This document shows positions 34,061 through 43,662 of a DNA stretch of 64,000 bases, in pieces (within the stretch, counting starts at the first letter, position 1; each line of letters starts with the position of its first letter). The DNA comes from Cohaesibacter gelatinilyticus (GTDB taxonomy: Bacteria; Pseudomonadota; Alphaproteobacteria; Rhizobiales; Cohaesibacteraceae). A program made the position numbers and the translations under genes. The stretch is from positions 1,922,001 to 1,986,000 of the forward strand of contig NZ_OBEL01000001.1 of the NCBI RefSeq assembly GCF_900215605.1, read 5' to 3'. The notes beneath the pieces were generated by a model that searched no databases, had not been told where the DNA came from, and was given only the letters and a program-made list of their open reading frames with translations.

Positions 34061-35317
34061 TTAATTCCCTGTCTCAGCCTTTGCCTTCGAGCTTTTCTTA
34101 TCCTTGCGGTCTTTACGCTCCATGAATTTCAGAACAAGCGGCGAGGTACGTGGAAAGAAACCAAAACGGGTAATATTGCCTGAAGGCTTGGCACGATTGG
34201 TGGAAAGCCGCACAAATCCAAGTATCAGAAAGGCAAGATGAGCTGACGTGGTGAAGTAGAAAAAGCCTGTAGGCCCAAAGAAATCCATTGTCCAGGCCCC
34301 TACCACCGGGCCAATGGTTGCCCCGATACCATAGAGCAGCAACATGCTGGCAGAAAGGCGAACGAACTCTTCCTTCTTGGCAAAGTCACTGGCATGTACC
34401 ATCGCCAGCGAATAAATCGGCATGGCAAAACAACCAAAGACAAAAACACCAATCAGCGCCCAATAAAAACCTTGGTGACTGAACTCGGACACCAGAACGC
34501 CACCGAGGGCAGCTCCAATAGCTGTCGCGATTAGCATCAGTCGGCGATTGATACGATCAGACATCCAGCCAAATGGAATTTGCATCAATGCCCCACCAAT
34601 CAGCATGGCATTCATGAAGGCTGCAATCTCATTCAGCGACATATTCATGGATTGAGCGAATGTCGGCCCCATTGCCCGAAAGGAGGCATTGGTCAATCCT
34701 GCTGTAAATACCCCGAAAAAGGCCAAGGGCGACAGCTTGAAAGCAAGATTAAGGCTTACTCCATAATTGGGCGGCACGGGCGGCGTTGGTTGCCGTGAGA
34801 TGGCAATAGGGATCAGGCTCCACGTATAGACAATACTGATCCCGGCAAAGACCACAAAACTCAGCGGGTCCGCCAGCCCCAATAAACTCTGCCCCACAAT
34901 GACCGAGGTCATATCTGTGATCCGATAAGCCCCCATGGTCTGGCCGCGTTTTTTGGAATCGGCCATGGCGTTCAACCAGCTCTCCAGCACCACAAACTGG
35001 CCAGCAAAACTGAAACCTGCAATCATTCGAATGATCGCCCAGGCAATTGGCTCCTGAATAATGGCCTGCGCCAAAGCTCCTGTCGCACCAAGGGCTGCAA
35101 ACACCGCAAAGGTACGAATATGCCCGACTTGCGCAACAATGCGGGAGGAATAGGCACTGCCACTCATGAAGCCCAGATAATAGGCAGCACCGATCCAGCC
35201 GATCAAAGCCGTAGAGAAGCCTTCCAACTCTGCACGAACTGGCACATAGGTCCCGAGTAAGCCGTTGGAACTGAGAAGCAAGGCAGCAGAGAGAAAGAGC
35301 GGCAGAAACATCGCCAT
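34061..35317 (-). CDS. Major facilitator superfamily transporter
   Basis: A 418-residue MFS protein with twelve likely membrane helices and a long basic C-terminal tail (KFMERKDRKDKKSSKAKAE). It resembles the YcaD-like group: GWIGAAYYLGFMSGSAYSSR near the start and a second-half loop GWMSDRINRRLM. It converges with the PanB-like gene (20-base gap) and is followed upstream by a DctP terminator, so it seems to stand alone. Substrate unknown; export and uptake are both possible. Confidence 0.88.
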   Translation of the reverse strand: MAMFLPLFLSAALLLSSNGLLGTYVPVRAELEGFSTALIGWIGAAYYLGFMSGSAYSSRIVAQVGHIRTFAVFAALGATGALAQAIIQEPIAWAIIRMIAGFSFAGQFVVLESWLNAMADSKKRGQTMGAYRITDMTSVIVGQSLLGLADPLSFVVFAGISIVYTWSLIPIAISRQPTPPVPPNYGVSLNLAFKLSPLAFFGVFTAGLTNASFRAMGPTFAQSMNMSLNEIAAFMNAMLIGGALMQIPFGWMSDRINRRLMLIATAIGAALGGVLVSEFSHQGFYWALIGVFVFGCFAMPIYSLAMVHASDFAKKEEFVRLSASMLLLYGIGATIGPVVGAWTMDFFGPTGFFYFTTSAHLAFLILGFVRLSTNRAKPSGNITRFGFFPRTSPLVLKFMERKDRKDKKSSKAKAETGN

Positions 35318-35519
35318 GGCGGGTCCATCCCATCAATAGGCATGAAGCAAGTGATCCTGACAAATATTTGCCAGAGCAGCCATGCTAGTCTGATCTCCAC
35401 GTATCCCAAAGGCAAAAATGGCGCTGATCACAATTGATGCTGATTGAGGCCCATTCATACTATTCAGTCAAATATAAGAGAATTCAGAACTTACTCATCC
35501 AGATCATGCCAAAAAATAA

Positions 35520-35544
35520 CCCACCTACACAAAGCATAGGTGGG
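35520..35544 (-). terminator. Terminator of the DeoR-TRAP-3 operon
   Basis: 8-bp perfect stem (CCCACCTA with TAGGTGGG) and 9-base loop, 25 bases after the binding-protein stop. On the minus strand it is followed by TTATTTTTTGG. Confidence 0.9.
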
Positions 35545-35569
35545 CCAAGTTTGTCACGAAGGTATCAGG

Positions 35570-36610
35570 TTAGGAATAGCGATATGGAACACCGACTTGC
35601 TCCATGACCTTGTTATACTTTTTGAAAATATCGACGACCTTCTTGGTACGTGGGCTCTTGGCCGCCAGCTCTTCCCAGAAGCCTTCAGCATCAGCAACGA
35701 CCTGGTCCCATTCTTCCGCCGGAATGGTGGTCAGTTCCAGTTTGTCACCATTCACACGCAGATCAGCCTCGCCGCCCCAGTACCAGACCTGACGGTAATA
35801 ATGGGACTGATCCATGGTGATCTTGAACAGCTCTTGTAGATGTGGCGGCACCTTCGCCCAGCTGTCGGAGTTGGCAAAGTAGGAACCACACCAGGCACCA
35901 GTGACGTTGTTCAGCAAGGCATAGTTACAAACATCAGCCCAGCCAACTTCATAGGCTTCAGTAAAGCCACACCAGGCGACACCATCCAGCTCACCGGTCT
36001 GCAGAGCAACTTCTACGTCTTCCCAAGGCACAGTCACAGGAATGAGGCCATAGCGAGCCAGGAAGCGACCGGCGGTTGGCACGCCAAAAACGCGCTTGCC
36101 TTTCATGTCAGCCAATGAGCGGATCGGATCTTTGGTAAAGATATGCAGAGGATCCCAGGCACCAGCGCCCAACCATTCAACACCCTCAATTTCACCATAT
36201 GCTTCTGCCCAGATCTCATTCAAGCCATAGCGCTCGAACAGAACAGGCAGATCAAGGCTATATCGGGTAGAGAATGGGAAATAGCCACCGAAGTCGGAAA
36301 TATCAACCGGAGATGCCATGGTCGCATCATCGGACTGTACCGCATCCAGTGTACCATTTTGCAATGAACGGAACAGCTCACCGGTTGGGACCAACTGATC
36401 GGCATAGAAAAGCTCGATTTCCATCTCACCGTTGGCTGCCTTGTTGAAGGCATCAATCTGCGGCTTGATCACATGAGCGCCAAGCGGTGCTCCGGAATAA
36501 GTCTGCATGCGCCACTTGATTGGTGCCTGCGCCTTCACGATAGCCGGGGCAGCAAGCGTAGCAGCCCCTCCAAGCCCGGCAGTCTTTAGAAAATTACGTC
36601 TTGAAGTCAT
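35570..36610 (-). CDS. TRAP transporter substrate-binding protein with Tat signal, TRAP-3
   Basis: A 346-residue DctP-family protein, of the subgroup that includes TakP and the mannitol/chloroaromatic-type proteins. The N terminus SRRNFLKTAGLGGAATLAAP is a twin-arginine (Tat) signal, so it is folded before export. I start at the ATG at 36610 because GAGGAG lies 7 bases before it. The ATG at 36616 is only one base from that site. Unlike the other two TRAP systems it is the last gene of its operon (deoR, small subunit, large subunit, binding protein). The terminator follows at once. Confidence 0.9.
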   Translation of the reverse strand: MTSRRNFLKTAGLGGAATLAAPAIVKAQAPIKWRMQTYSGAPLGAHVIKPQIDAFNKAANGEMEIELFYADQLVPTGELFRSLQNGTLDAVQSDDATMASPVDISDFGGYFPFSTRYSLDLPVLFERYGLNEIWAEAYGEIEGVEWLGAGAWDPLHIFTKDPIRSLADMKGKRVFGVPTAGRFLARYGLIPVTVPWEDVEVALQTGELDGVAWCGFTEAYEVGWADVCNYALLNNVTGAWCGSYFANSDSWAKVPPHLQELFKITMDQSHYYRQVWYWGGEADLRVNGDKLELTTIPAEEWDQVVADAEGFWEELAAKSPRTKKVVDIFKKYNKVMEQVGVPYRYS

Positions 36611-36674
36611 TGTCATTCTCCTCAGGAGTTTGGTGAATGGCAGGCTTGAGCCTGCTCTTTTAGTTCAAATTCAA

Positions 36675-37997
36675 TCACTTGCCATAGACATAGTTTGGCA
36701 ACCACATGGCAATTTGGGGGAAGATCATCAGAAGAGCGAGCGCCAGAACCATGATGCCAACAAAGGGAATGATGGAGGCATAAATATCCTTCAGTCCGAT
36801 TTGAGGCGGCGCCATGGCTCGCATCAGGAAGAGGTTGTAACCAAAAGGTGGGGTCATGTAGGCAATCTGTGTCGTGATGGTATAGAGCACCCCATACCAG
36901 ATCAGATCGAAGCCAAGGATCTTGACCAATGGCACATAAAGCGGCGCAACAATCACCAGCATCGCAGTATCATCAAGGAAGGTGCCCATCAGCAGGAAGG
37001 AAAGCTGCATCAGGATCAGGATGGTCCAGGGATCTAGACCCAATTGCTCGGTAAAGAGATGCTCGATTGCTTTCACGGCACCCAATCCATCAAAGACAGC
37101 ACCAAAACCGAGCGCTGCCAAGATGATCCACATGAACATGCAAGAAATGGCGAGTGTCTGACGAACGGAAGTCTCAAACACTTTCCAGTTCATCCGGCGT
37201 TTGACGACCGCTGCCATAAAGGCTGTCATGGCTCCAATGGCAGAACTCTCCACCAGCGAGGTCCAGCCCTTGATGAAAGGGAACATCATGGCAAAGAAGA
37301 TACCCAATGGCAGCAACCCTGCGCTCAACAAGCCCAGCTTCTCGGACATGGTGATATCACGATTGTCATCCGCCAGCGCTGGCCCCAATTGCGGCTGTAT
37401 CTTGCATCGAATGGCAATATAGAGGATGAAAAGCAGAGCCATCATCAGGCCCGGCATCACTCCAGCCAGCCAAAGCTGCCCCACTGGCTGACGCGCAATC
37501 ATGGCATAGAGCACCAACACCACCGAAGGCGGCACCAGAATCCCAAGCGATGATCCAGCCTGAATGACCCCGGTCACCATCCGCTTGTCATAGCCACGCT
37601 TCAAGAGTTCTGGCAAGGCAATAGTCGCCCCGATAGCCATACCAGCCACCGACAAACCATTCATTGCGGAGATCAACACCATCAAGCCGATGGTACCGAT
37701 CGCCAGTCCCCCATTCACCGGTCCCATCCAGACATGAAACATTTTGTAGAGATCGTCGGCAATCTTACTTTCAGAAAGCACATAACCCATGAAAATGAAC
37801 ATCGGCAAGGTGAGCATGGGATACCATTTCATCACCTTCATGGCCGCAGAGAACGGGATATTCGAGCCACCAGTTCCCCAAAGAGCCAGCGCCGCAATAG
37901 CGGCGATTCCGCCAATGGCACCAAAGACCCGCTGACCTGTCATCAACATCAGCATCAGGGAAGAGAACATCAAAAGGGCGATTAACTCTTGCGACAT
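36675..37997 (-). CDS. TRAP transporter large membrane subunit, TRAP-3
   Basis: A 440-residue permease of the larger DctM type that pairs with a Tat-exported binding protein. Family stretches are SAMNGLSVAGMAIGATIALPELL, ILVPPSVVLVLYAMIARQP and MGTFLDDTAMLVIVAPLYVP. I start at the ATG at 37997 (MSQELIALLM), which overlaps the small-subunit stop (TGATG). The longer frame to 38117 is inside that gene. Confidence 0.92.
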   Translation of the reverse strand: MSQELIALLMFSSLMLMLMTGQRVFGAIGGIAAIAALALWGTGGSNIPFSAAMKVMKWYPMLTLPMFIFMGYVLSESKIADDLYKMFHVWMGPVNGGLAIGTIGLMVLISAMNGLSVAGMAIGATIALPELLKRGYDKRMVTGVIQAGSSLGILVPPSVVLVLYAMIARQPVGQLWLAGVMPGLMMALLFILYIAIRCKIQPQLGPALADDNRDITMSEKLGLLSAGLLPLGIFFAMMFPFIKGWTSLVESSAIGAMTAFMAAVVKRRMNWKVFETSVRQTLAISCMFMWIILAALGFGAVFDGLGAVKAIEHLFTEQLGLDPWTILILMQLSFLLMGTFLDDTAMLVIVAPLYVPLVKILGFDLIWYGVLYTITTQIAYMTPPFGYNLFLMRAMAPPQIGLKDIYASIIPFVGIMVLALALLMIFPQIAMWLPNYVYGK

Positions 37998-38542
37998 CAG
38001 GCTGTAGCTCCCCGCAATCTTGCAATGTCTTTGATCAGTTCGGAGAAGGCCTGCAACAACATCAGGAAGATGCCCAGACACATGATGGATTTGACCGGCC
38101 AGAGATAGGGGCGCCACAAGCTCGGGCTGCGCTCTCCATATTCAACGGCATAGACCGTGGAATCGATCCCACCATAAAGCAGAACGGACAAATAGAGGAT
38201 GAGAATGAGAATAGTGAAGCTGTCGAACCAGGCCTTTCGGCGCACAGTCCAGCTGCCATAAAAAAGATCCATGCGCACGCTGGAACCCAATTGCAAGGAA
38301 TATGGCCCACCCAACAGATAGTAGGCCACCAAAGCAAATTGAGCGACCTCAAGGGTCCAAAAGGCTGGAACCACGAACATGGCTTTTGAAATGGAGGACC
38401 ATAGAAGGATCCCGACCATAACAAAGATGCCATACATCATGATCCGGCCAATCCAGTAATTCACCTTGTCAACCACCTTGACGTAAGTGACAGCCCAGCG
38501 TGGCATGGATGCAGTTGCAAATAGCTCTTGATAGTTGATCAT
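37997..38542 (-). CDS. TRAP transporter small membrane subunit, TRAP-3
   Basis: A 181-residue four-span subunit (YLLGGPYSLQLGSSVRMDLF is the typical loop after the second span). The ATG at 38542 overlaps the deoR stop, TGATG again. The TTG at 38545 is less likely. These overlaps at both ends show that deoR and the transporter genes are translated together. Confidence 0.9.
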   Translation of the reverse strand: MINYQELFATASMPRWAVTYVKVVDKVNYWIGRIMMYGIFVMVGILLWSSISKAMFVVPAFWTLEVAQFALVAYYLLGGPYSLQLGSSVRMDLFYGSWTVRRKAWFDSFTILILILYLSVLLYGGIDSTVYAVEYGERSPSLWRPYLWPVKSIMCLGIFLMLLQAFSELIKDIARLRGATA

Positions 38543-39315
38543 CAAATCACCTCCACCTGACTGGAGGCCAGAGCCTGATCCAATGAATCATCCGGCTCCA
38601 CATCCACCACCAATTGATCGATCTGATCCAGACCGCAAACGCGAAATGGTGCGGTTTTACCGAATTTGGAATGATCTACCACCACACTGACTTGTGAGGC
38701 AGATCCAATCATGGCACGGGCAACCTGTGCTTCATCATGGGAGTAATCCATGACGCCCGTAGAATCGATGGCACCGACGGTCAGAATTGCATGATCCACC
38801 TGATAGCCATTGATCTCATTGACTGTGGCTGGCCCTACTGTCTGGCTATTATCCAGAGCGAATTGCCCACCCAACAAGAAAACCCGTGAGCCCCCGGTGC
38901 CCTGCGCAAAGGTCCGAGCAATCCGCACCGAGTTGGTAATCACCGTCAAATCCTTGACCCGAGCCAGAACATCAGCACAGACAAGTGTGGTAGACCCTGT
39001 ATCGATAAAGAGAGTTTGTCGTGGCGCGACCAGTCTGAAGGCTTTTTCGGCAATGATGCGCTTGGCCGCAGCATTGAGTTTCATACGCTCATCAAACGGC
39101 CCTTCTTCGCGCACATCTATCGCACGCGCGCCACCGTGGATCTTGCGCACCTGCCCCATATCAGCCAACACGCCAAGATCTCGCCGGATGGTTTCCGCCG
39201 ATGTATCAAACCGTACTGCCAGCTCCTCTACGCTGGCTTTTCCATGCTTGGCGATCAGCTCAGCAATCTCTGCCTGCCGCACACCTGGCCTGACAGAGGA
39301 TTTTCGTCCTGTCAT
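38542..39315 (-). CDS. DeoR/GlpR family transcriptional regulator
   Basis: A 257-residue regulator. The N-terminal DeoR helix-turn-helix (ELIAKHGKASVEELAVRFDT, then SAETIRRDLGVL) is followed by the sugar-phosphate-sensing domain (FIDTGSTTLVCADVL and VVDHSKFG). It is the first gene of the TRAP-3 operon and is divergent from the FAD oxidoreductase/kinase operon. GlpR-like regulators sense glycerol 3-phosphate, and the divergent operon holds a GlpA-like and a glycerol-kinase-like gene, so a polyol phosphate is the likely signal. Confidence 0.92.
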   Translation of the reverse strand: MTGRKSSVRPGVRQAEIAELIAKHGKASVEELAVRFDTSAETIRRDLGVLADMGQVRKIHGGARAIDVREEGPFDERMKLNAAAKRIIAEKAFRLVAPRQTLFIDTGSTTLVCADVLARVKDLTVITNSVRIARTFAQGTGGSRVFLLGGQFALDNSQTVGPATVNEINGYQVDHAILTVGAIDSTGVMDYSHDEAQVARAMIGSASQVSVVVDHSKFGKTAPFRVCGLDQIDQLVVDVEPDDSLDQALASSQVEVI

Positions 39316-39585
39316 TCCATTGCCTCCCTTTGATGCACAAAGAGTTGCAGAAATCAGCTATAAAAACAAATAAAATTTGCCCATTCGGTCATTTTGAATA
39401 TTAAATAATTGATTTTATTATATTTTAAATTTAACAAAATTCACAATATTTTGCCCAAATCAACAAAAACTCCAATCCAAACTTGCCAAAAGACCGACCT
39501 GTCGATAGATTGTTTGCGACAACAAACGGCGTTTGAAACGATTCCGCCCTCACAAATATCCGTGACAAGCAACCAGAAGGCGCAC

Positions 39586-40986
39586 ATGCAGCTCCAATCC
39601 AACAATTCCAAAATGTTCGACTTCGCCATCATTGGCGGCGGCGTGGTGGGTTGCGCCATGGCTCGACAATTGGTTCTTGATGGCGCGAAAGTCATTTTGC
39701 TGGAAAAAGCGGCAGACATTCTGGATGGAGCATCCAAGGGTAACAGCGCCATCTTGCATACCGGCTTTGATGCCCCGGTCGGATCACTGGAGCAAAAGTG
39801 CATCACAAAAGGCTATGAAGACTATCTGGCTCTGCATGAGCAGATGGAGCTGCCTATCCTGAAATCCGGCGCCATGGTTCTGGCATGGAATACTCAGCAG
39901 GAAGCCAAACTGGATGAGTTGATCGATCAGGCACATCAAAATGGTGTGGCCGACGTCATCCGCCTTACTCGACAGCAGATTTTAGATCGGGAGCCTAATC
40001 TATCACCTAATGTCAAGGGTGGTTTTCTGGTGCCCGGGGAGTGCCTGATCGACCCTTGGTCCAGCCCTCACGCCTACCTGACACAGGCCTTACTCAACGG
40101 TGGTGAAGTTAGAAGAAATGCCGAACTATTATCCGGTTCATTTGAAGGTGATCACTGGCATCTGAACACGCAAGCGGGCTCCATCACCGCCAGAACCGTC
40201 ATTTCCTGCGCAGGTCTCTATGGTGATGTGGTCAATCAACGATTGATTGGCAAGAAGCTCTTTTCGATCAGGCCACGCAAAGGCCAGTTTGTTGTTTTCG
40301 ACAAGGCAGCTTCGAAAGTCAGCTCCACCATCATCTTGCCGGTTCCAACTGCCACGACAAAAGGCATTGTTGTCTGTCGCACGATCTTCGGCAATCTCCT
40401 GATCGGCCCAACGGCAGAAGAGCAGGAATCGCGAACAGATGCCTCCACCGAGCGAGAGACCCTGCGGGACTTGAGGCAAAAGGGCATCGACATGTTCCCT
40501 ACCCTTGCCAATTATGACATCGCCGCGACCTATGCTGGCCTGCGCCCTGCCAGTGAGGAAAAGGACTATCGCCTCACCTACCTTGCCGAGCAAAATTATC
40601 TCAGCGTTGGCGGCATTCGCTCCACAGGTCTGAGTTCCGCCCTAGGACTGGCCCGCTATTGCGCCGAGGAACTGCTTAAAAGCTCAAAAAATTTCTCAGC
40701 AATCAAAGGCCCAATCATTCCCAAAGCCAACCGCCTGTCTGACTATCACCCGCGAGATTGGCAAGGATCCGATCATGGAGAGATTGTCTGCCATTGCGAA
40801 ATGGTGACAAAACGCGAAATTGAACAAGCCCTGCAAGATCCATTGCCCGCAAAAAGCCTGCAAGGCCTGAAGCGTAGAACCCGCGCTGCTATGGGCAGAT
40901 GTCAAGGTTTCAACTGCATGGGAACGCTCGCCTCGCTAACTGAGGGGCATTTTGACCGCCCCATTGGGGAGGCTGACCATGACTAG
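39586..40986 (+). CDS. GlpA-like FAD-dependent dehydrogenase with C-terminal BFD [2Fe-2S] domain
   Basis: A 466-residue flavoprotein like the large subunit of anaerobic glycerol-3-phosphate dehydrogenase. The FAD-binding motif IIGGGVVGCAMARQL lies near residue 15. The C-terminal BFD-like [2Fe-2S] domain has four cysteines (CHC at 402-404, CQGFNC at 439-444). I start at the ATG at 39586 because AGAAGG lies just upstream; the upstream frame from 39409 is AT-rich promoter DNA, and the ATG at 39613 is possible. It probably oxidises the phosphate made by the kinase two genes downstream. No GlpC-type membrane subunit is encoded, so the electron route differs from the E. coli enzyme. Confidence 0.85.
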   Translation: MQLQSNNSKMFDFAIIGGGVVGCAMARQLVLDGAKVILLEKAADILDGASKGNSAILHTGFDAPVGSLEQKCITKGYEDYLALHEQMELPILKSGAMVLAWNTQQEAKLDELIDQAHQNGVADVIRLTRQQILDREPNLSPNVKGGFLVPGECLIDPWSSPHAYLTQALLNGGEVRRNAELLSGSFEGDHWHLNTQAGSITARTVISCAGLYGDVVNQRLIGKKLFSIRPRKGQFVVFDKAASKVSSTIILPVPTATTKGIVVCRTIFGNLLIGPTAEEQESRTDASTERETLRDLRQKGIDMFPTLANYDIAATYAGLRPASEEKDYRLTYLAEQNYLSVGGIRSTGLSSALGLARYCAEELLKSSKNFSAIKGPIIPKANRLSDYHPRDWQGSDHGEIVCHCEMVTKREIEQALQDPLPAKSLQGLKRRTRAAMGRCQGFNCMGTLASLTEGHFDRPIGEADHD

Positions 40987-42238
40987 CCTCAAACATATCC
41001 CACCATCCTGTCAGGTCGCGATTGTCGGCGGTGGCCCCTCCGGTCTTGCTCTTGCAACAGAGCTCAAAAATCTTGGCATTGATGATGTTGTGATCTTGGA
41101 GCGCCAAGTGCAAGCTGGAGGCATCCCTCAGCATTGCGGCCATTATCCATTTGGTTTTTGGGAATATAAACGCCTGCTCAAAGGCCCAGACTATGCCCAC
41201 CTTCTCCGCAACAAAGCAGAGGATGCCGGTGTTGCAATTCTTACCAATTGCCATGTAACAAACTTGGCACCCGGAGGACATCTATCCCTGACGACACCCA
41301 ACGGCTCATGCAAAATGCTGGCTGATCGGGTGGTCTTGGCTACAGGCGTGCGCGAGAGCAGCCGCTCGCAACGCCTGATCGGTGGGCAGCGCCCGCAAGG
41401 CGTGCTGTCCACCGGCGCTTTACAGTCCATGATCTATCAGCATGGAAAACGCCCCTTCAAACACCCCGTCATTCTGGGCAGCGAATTGGTCTCCTTTTCA
41501 GCCATTCTGACTTGCCGTCACATGGGCATCAAACCAATAGCCATGATTGAAGAGAAGGAGAGGGTCATTGCTCGTTCCTTCAATGCTCTATTCCCCAAAT
41601 TGCTCGGCATCCCGCTTATAATGGGGACACACAATCTTACCATTCACGGACGAGATCAAGTCGAAGCCCTTTCCTATCGGGATAGAGAGGGTAAAATCCA
41701 TCAGATTGAGACAGATGGTGTAATTGTCTCAGGCCATTTCCGACCCGAATCCGCTTTGTTGCTCAACAGCCATCTGGAAATGGATCCTGCAACAGGCGGC
41801 CCAAAGGTGGATCAATATGGCCGCACCAATGATGAGCATGTCTTCTCGACCGGCAATTTGTTACGATCAGCAGAAACATCCGCATGGTGCTGGAATGAAG
41901 GGCACAAGATGGCCCACATCCTCGCAGATAATTTGCACTCAGAACAAACCCCGCCACCGATAACCCATTCCATTGAGCTGGAGCATGAAGCGCTACGCTT
42001 CGTCATGCCACAATGTCTTAGCCTGCCTCCTGCAAAGAATCATCAGAGAATGGAGCATTTGCAGATCAGGCTAAATCGGGCGGTAAAGGGATTACTTGTT
42101 CTGAAATCCGGTGACAAAATTCTCTGGTCCGGAGCCATTAACTCACGGCCCGAGCGACGCATTCTGATACCGCTTGATCCGTGGATTGATCAGCCAATCC
42201 CCGGGCCTCTCAGCCTCACGATTGAGGAGAAACGCTAA
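40979..42238 (+). CDS. FAD/NAD(P)-dependent oxidoreductase partner subunit
   Basis: A 419-residue pyridine-nucleotide-disulfide-type oxidoreductase. It has the Rossmann motif AIVGGGPSGLALATEL near residue 16 and a second nucleotide-binding region (ADRVVLATGVRESS). It overlaps the GlpA-like gene by eight bases, and GGGGAGG lies 7-13 bases before its ATG. In several Gram-positive glycerol operons a GlpA-like protein, an FAD oxidoreductase and a small DUF1667 protein occur together. This protein has an extra C-terminal stretch of about 90 residues, which may play the small protein's part. Probable role: passing electrons from the GlpA-like subunit to NAD(P) or oxygen. Confidence 0.8.
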   Translation: MTSLKHIPPSCQVAIVGGGPSGLALATELKNLGIDDVVILERQVQAGGIPQHCGHYPFGFWEYKRLLKGPDYAHLLRNKAEDAGVAILTNCHVTNLAPGGHLSLTTPNGSCKMLADRVVLATGVRESSRSQRLIGGQRPQGVLSTGALQSMIYQHGKRPFKHPVILGSELVSFSAILTCRHMGIKPIAMIEEKERVIARSFNALFPKLLGIPLIMGTHNLTIHGRDQVEALSYRDREGKIHQIETDGVIVSGHFRPESALLLNSHLEMDPATGGPKVDQYGRTNDEHVFSTGNLLRSAETSAWCWNEGHKMAHILADNLHSEQTPPPITHSIELEHEALRFVMPQCLSLPPAKNHQRMEHLQIRLNRAVKGLLVLKSGDKILWSGAINSRPERRILIPLDPWIDQPIPGPLSLTIEEKR

Positions 42239-42241
42239 ACC

Positions 42242-43660
42242 ATGTCTGTTATCGCGATTGATCAGGGCACAACCAGCACCCGAAGCCTGAAACTGAATGA
42301 GGATGGCCAATATAGCATCACCCATTCAATTGCGCATGAACAGCATTATCCGCAACCGGGCTGGGTAGAGCATGATCCGGAAGAGTTGATCCGAAATATC
42401 CAAGCTTGCATCAATGCCAGCGGGAAGGTGGATGCAATCGGCATCGACAATCAGGGGGAAAGCTGCCTTGCCTGGGATGCAGAAACCAAAGAAGCACTGA
42501 CATCAGTCATTGTGTGGCAGGACAAGCGCACCAGCAATGTCATTGAAAAACTCAAGCAAGAAGACCATGAGGAAACAACATTAGCGAAAGCTGGCCTGCC
42601 TCTCGACCCATATTTTTCCGCCAGCAAACTGGGATGGATTATCAAGAACAGTCCGGAAGCAAAGGAAGCTCAATCTAGAGGTAAGCTCAGATTGGGCACG
42701 ACGGACGCTTTCTTTCTGGATCGCCTGACAGGCAAATGCGTTACCGATATCACCACTGCTTCGCGCACATCCCTGATGAATTTACGCACCCACCAATGGG
42801 ATGAAGAGCTATGCGCCCTGTTCGGGGTACCAATGAATAGCCTGCCTGACATTGTTCCAACCACCGGCAACTTTGGCACCATCCAGACCGATAATGGCCC
42901 GGTGCCGGTTACAGCCAGCATTGTCGATCAACAAGCCGCTCTCTATGGATTTGGATGCCGCAAGGAAGGCGATGGCAAGATCACATTCGGCACCGGAGCT
43001 TTTGCTCTCATGGTCACAGGATCAGAGCTTCATCATCGGCCCGATCTTGGTCTACTGCCGACTGTTGCTTGGCAGAAACATGGGGAAGCCCCTGTCTATG
43101 CTCTGGATGGCGGCGTCTATACCGCAAGTGCTGCCCTCAATTGGGCAAAGGGTTTGGGGCTTTTTGAGAAGTTCGAAGATATAAATCAGTTTACATCCCA
43201 CGCTGCGATAGATCAGGGCCTTGTTTTCGTCCCCGCCCTTTCAGGTCTTGGTTGCCCCCATTGGGACGACAAGGCAAGAGGAAGCTGGATGGGCTTATCG
43301 CTGGATCACGAGCCGCAACAATTGATTCAAGCCATATTGGAGGGCATCGCCTTTCGGGCCGCCGAGATCTGGAATGCCATGCAACAATGCGTGGCCAGCA
43401 CTGGTCCTGTTCCCGTCGACGGCGGCATGAGCCAGAATGCTTACTTTATACAATTCCTCTCCGACTGCCTTGGCCGCACAGTTCAGCCTGCCAATATTCC
43501 AGAGCTAACAGCAATAGGCACAGCCCTACTGGCAGCAGAAGGCGTTGGTCACCCCATTGCCTTCACGCCAGAATTTGGCAAGCATGTCCCGATGGTAGAT
43601 CGCTCCGCCGGATATCAGAAATTCCAGAAAGCTGTAGGCATGAGCCGGAACTGGTCCTGA
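42242..43660 (+). CDS. FGGY-family carbohydrate kinase, glycerol kinase like
   Basis: A 472-residue ATP-dependent kinase. The N-terminal phosphate loop is DQGTTSTRSLKL, and the glycerol-kinase-like segments GWVEHDPEEL, VWQDKRTSNVIEKL and the C-terminal GGMSQNAYFIQFLSDCLGR are present. Glycerol is the likely substrate, but other small polyols are possible: the sequence is about 25 residues shorter than usual glycerol kinases and the neighbours include a TRAP system, which is not a standard glycerol uptake route. It starts 3 bases after the previous stop. It converges with phnN, 2 bases apart. Confidence 0.85.
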   Translation: MSVIAIDQGTTSTRSLKLNEDGQYSITHSIAHEQHYPQPGWVEHDPEELIRNIQACINASGKVDAIGIDNQGESCLAWDAETKEALTSVIVWQDKRTSNVIEKLKQEDHEETTLAKAGLPLDPYFSASKLGWIIKNSPEAKEAQSRGKLRLGTTDAFFLDRLTGKCVTDITTASRTSLMNLRTHQWDEELCALFGVPMNSLPDIVPTTGNFGTIQTDNGPVPVTASIVDQQAALYGFGCRKEGDGKITFGTGAFALMVTGSELHHRPDLGLLPTVAWQKHGEAPVYALDGGVYTASAALNWAKGLGLFEKFEDINQFTSHAAIDQGLVFVPALSGLGCPHWDDKARGSWMGLSLDHEPQQLIQAILEGIAFRAAEIWNAMQQCVASTGPVPVDGGMSQNAYFIQFLSDCLGRTVQPANIPELTAIGTALLAAEGVGHPIAFTPEFGKHVPMVDRSAGYQKFQKAVGMSRNWS

Positions 43661-43662
43661 GC

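Noticed and set aside
39376-39457. Direct repeat TTTGCCCA (39376-39383 and 39450-39457) in the DeoR divergent region
   Set aside because: Only 8 bases and in AT-rich DNA; too weak to call an operator without comparison.
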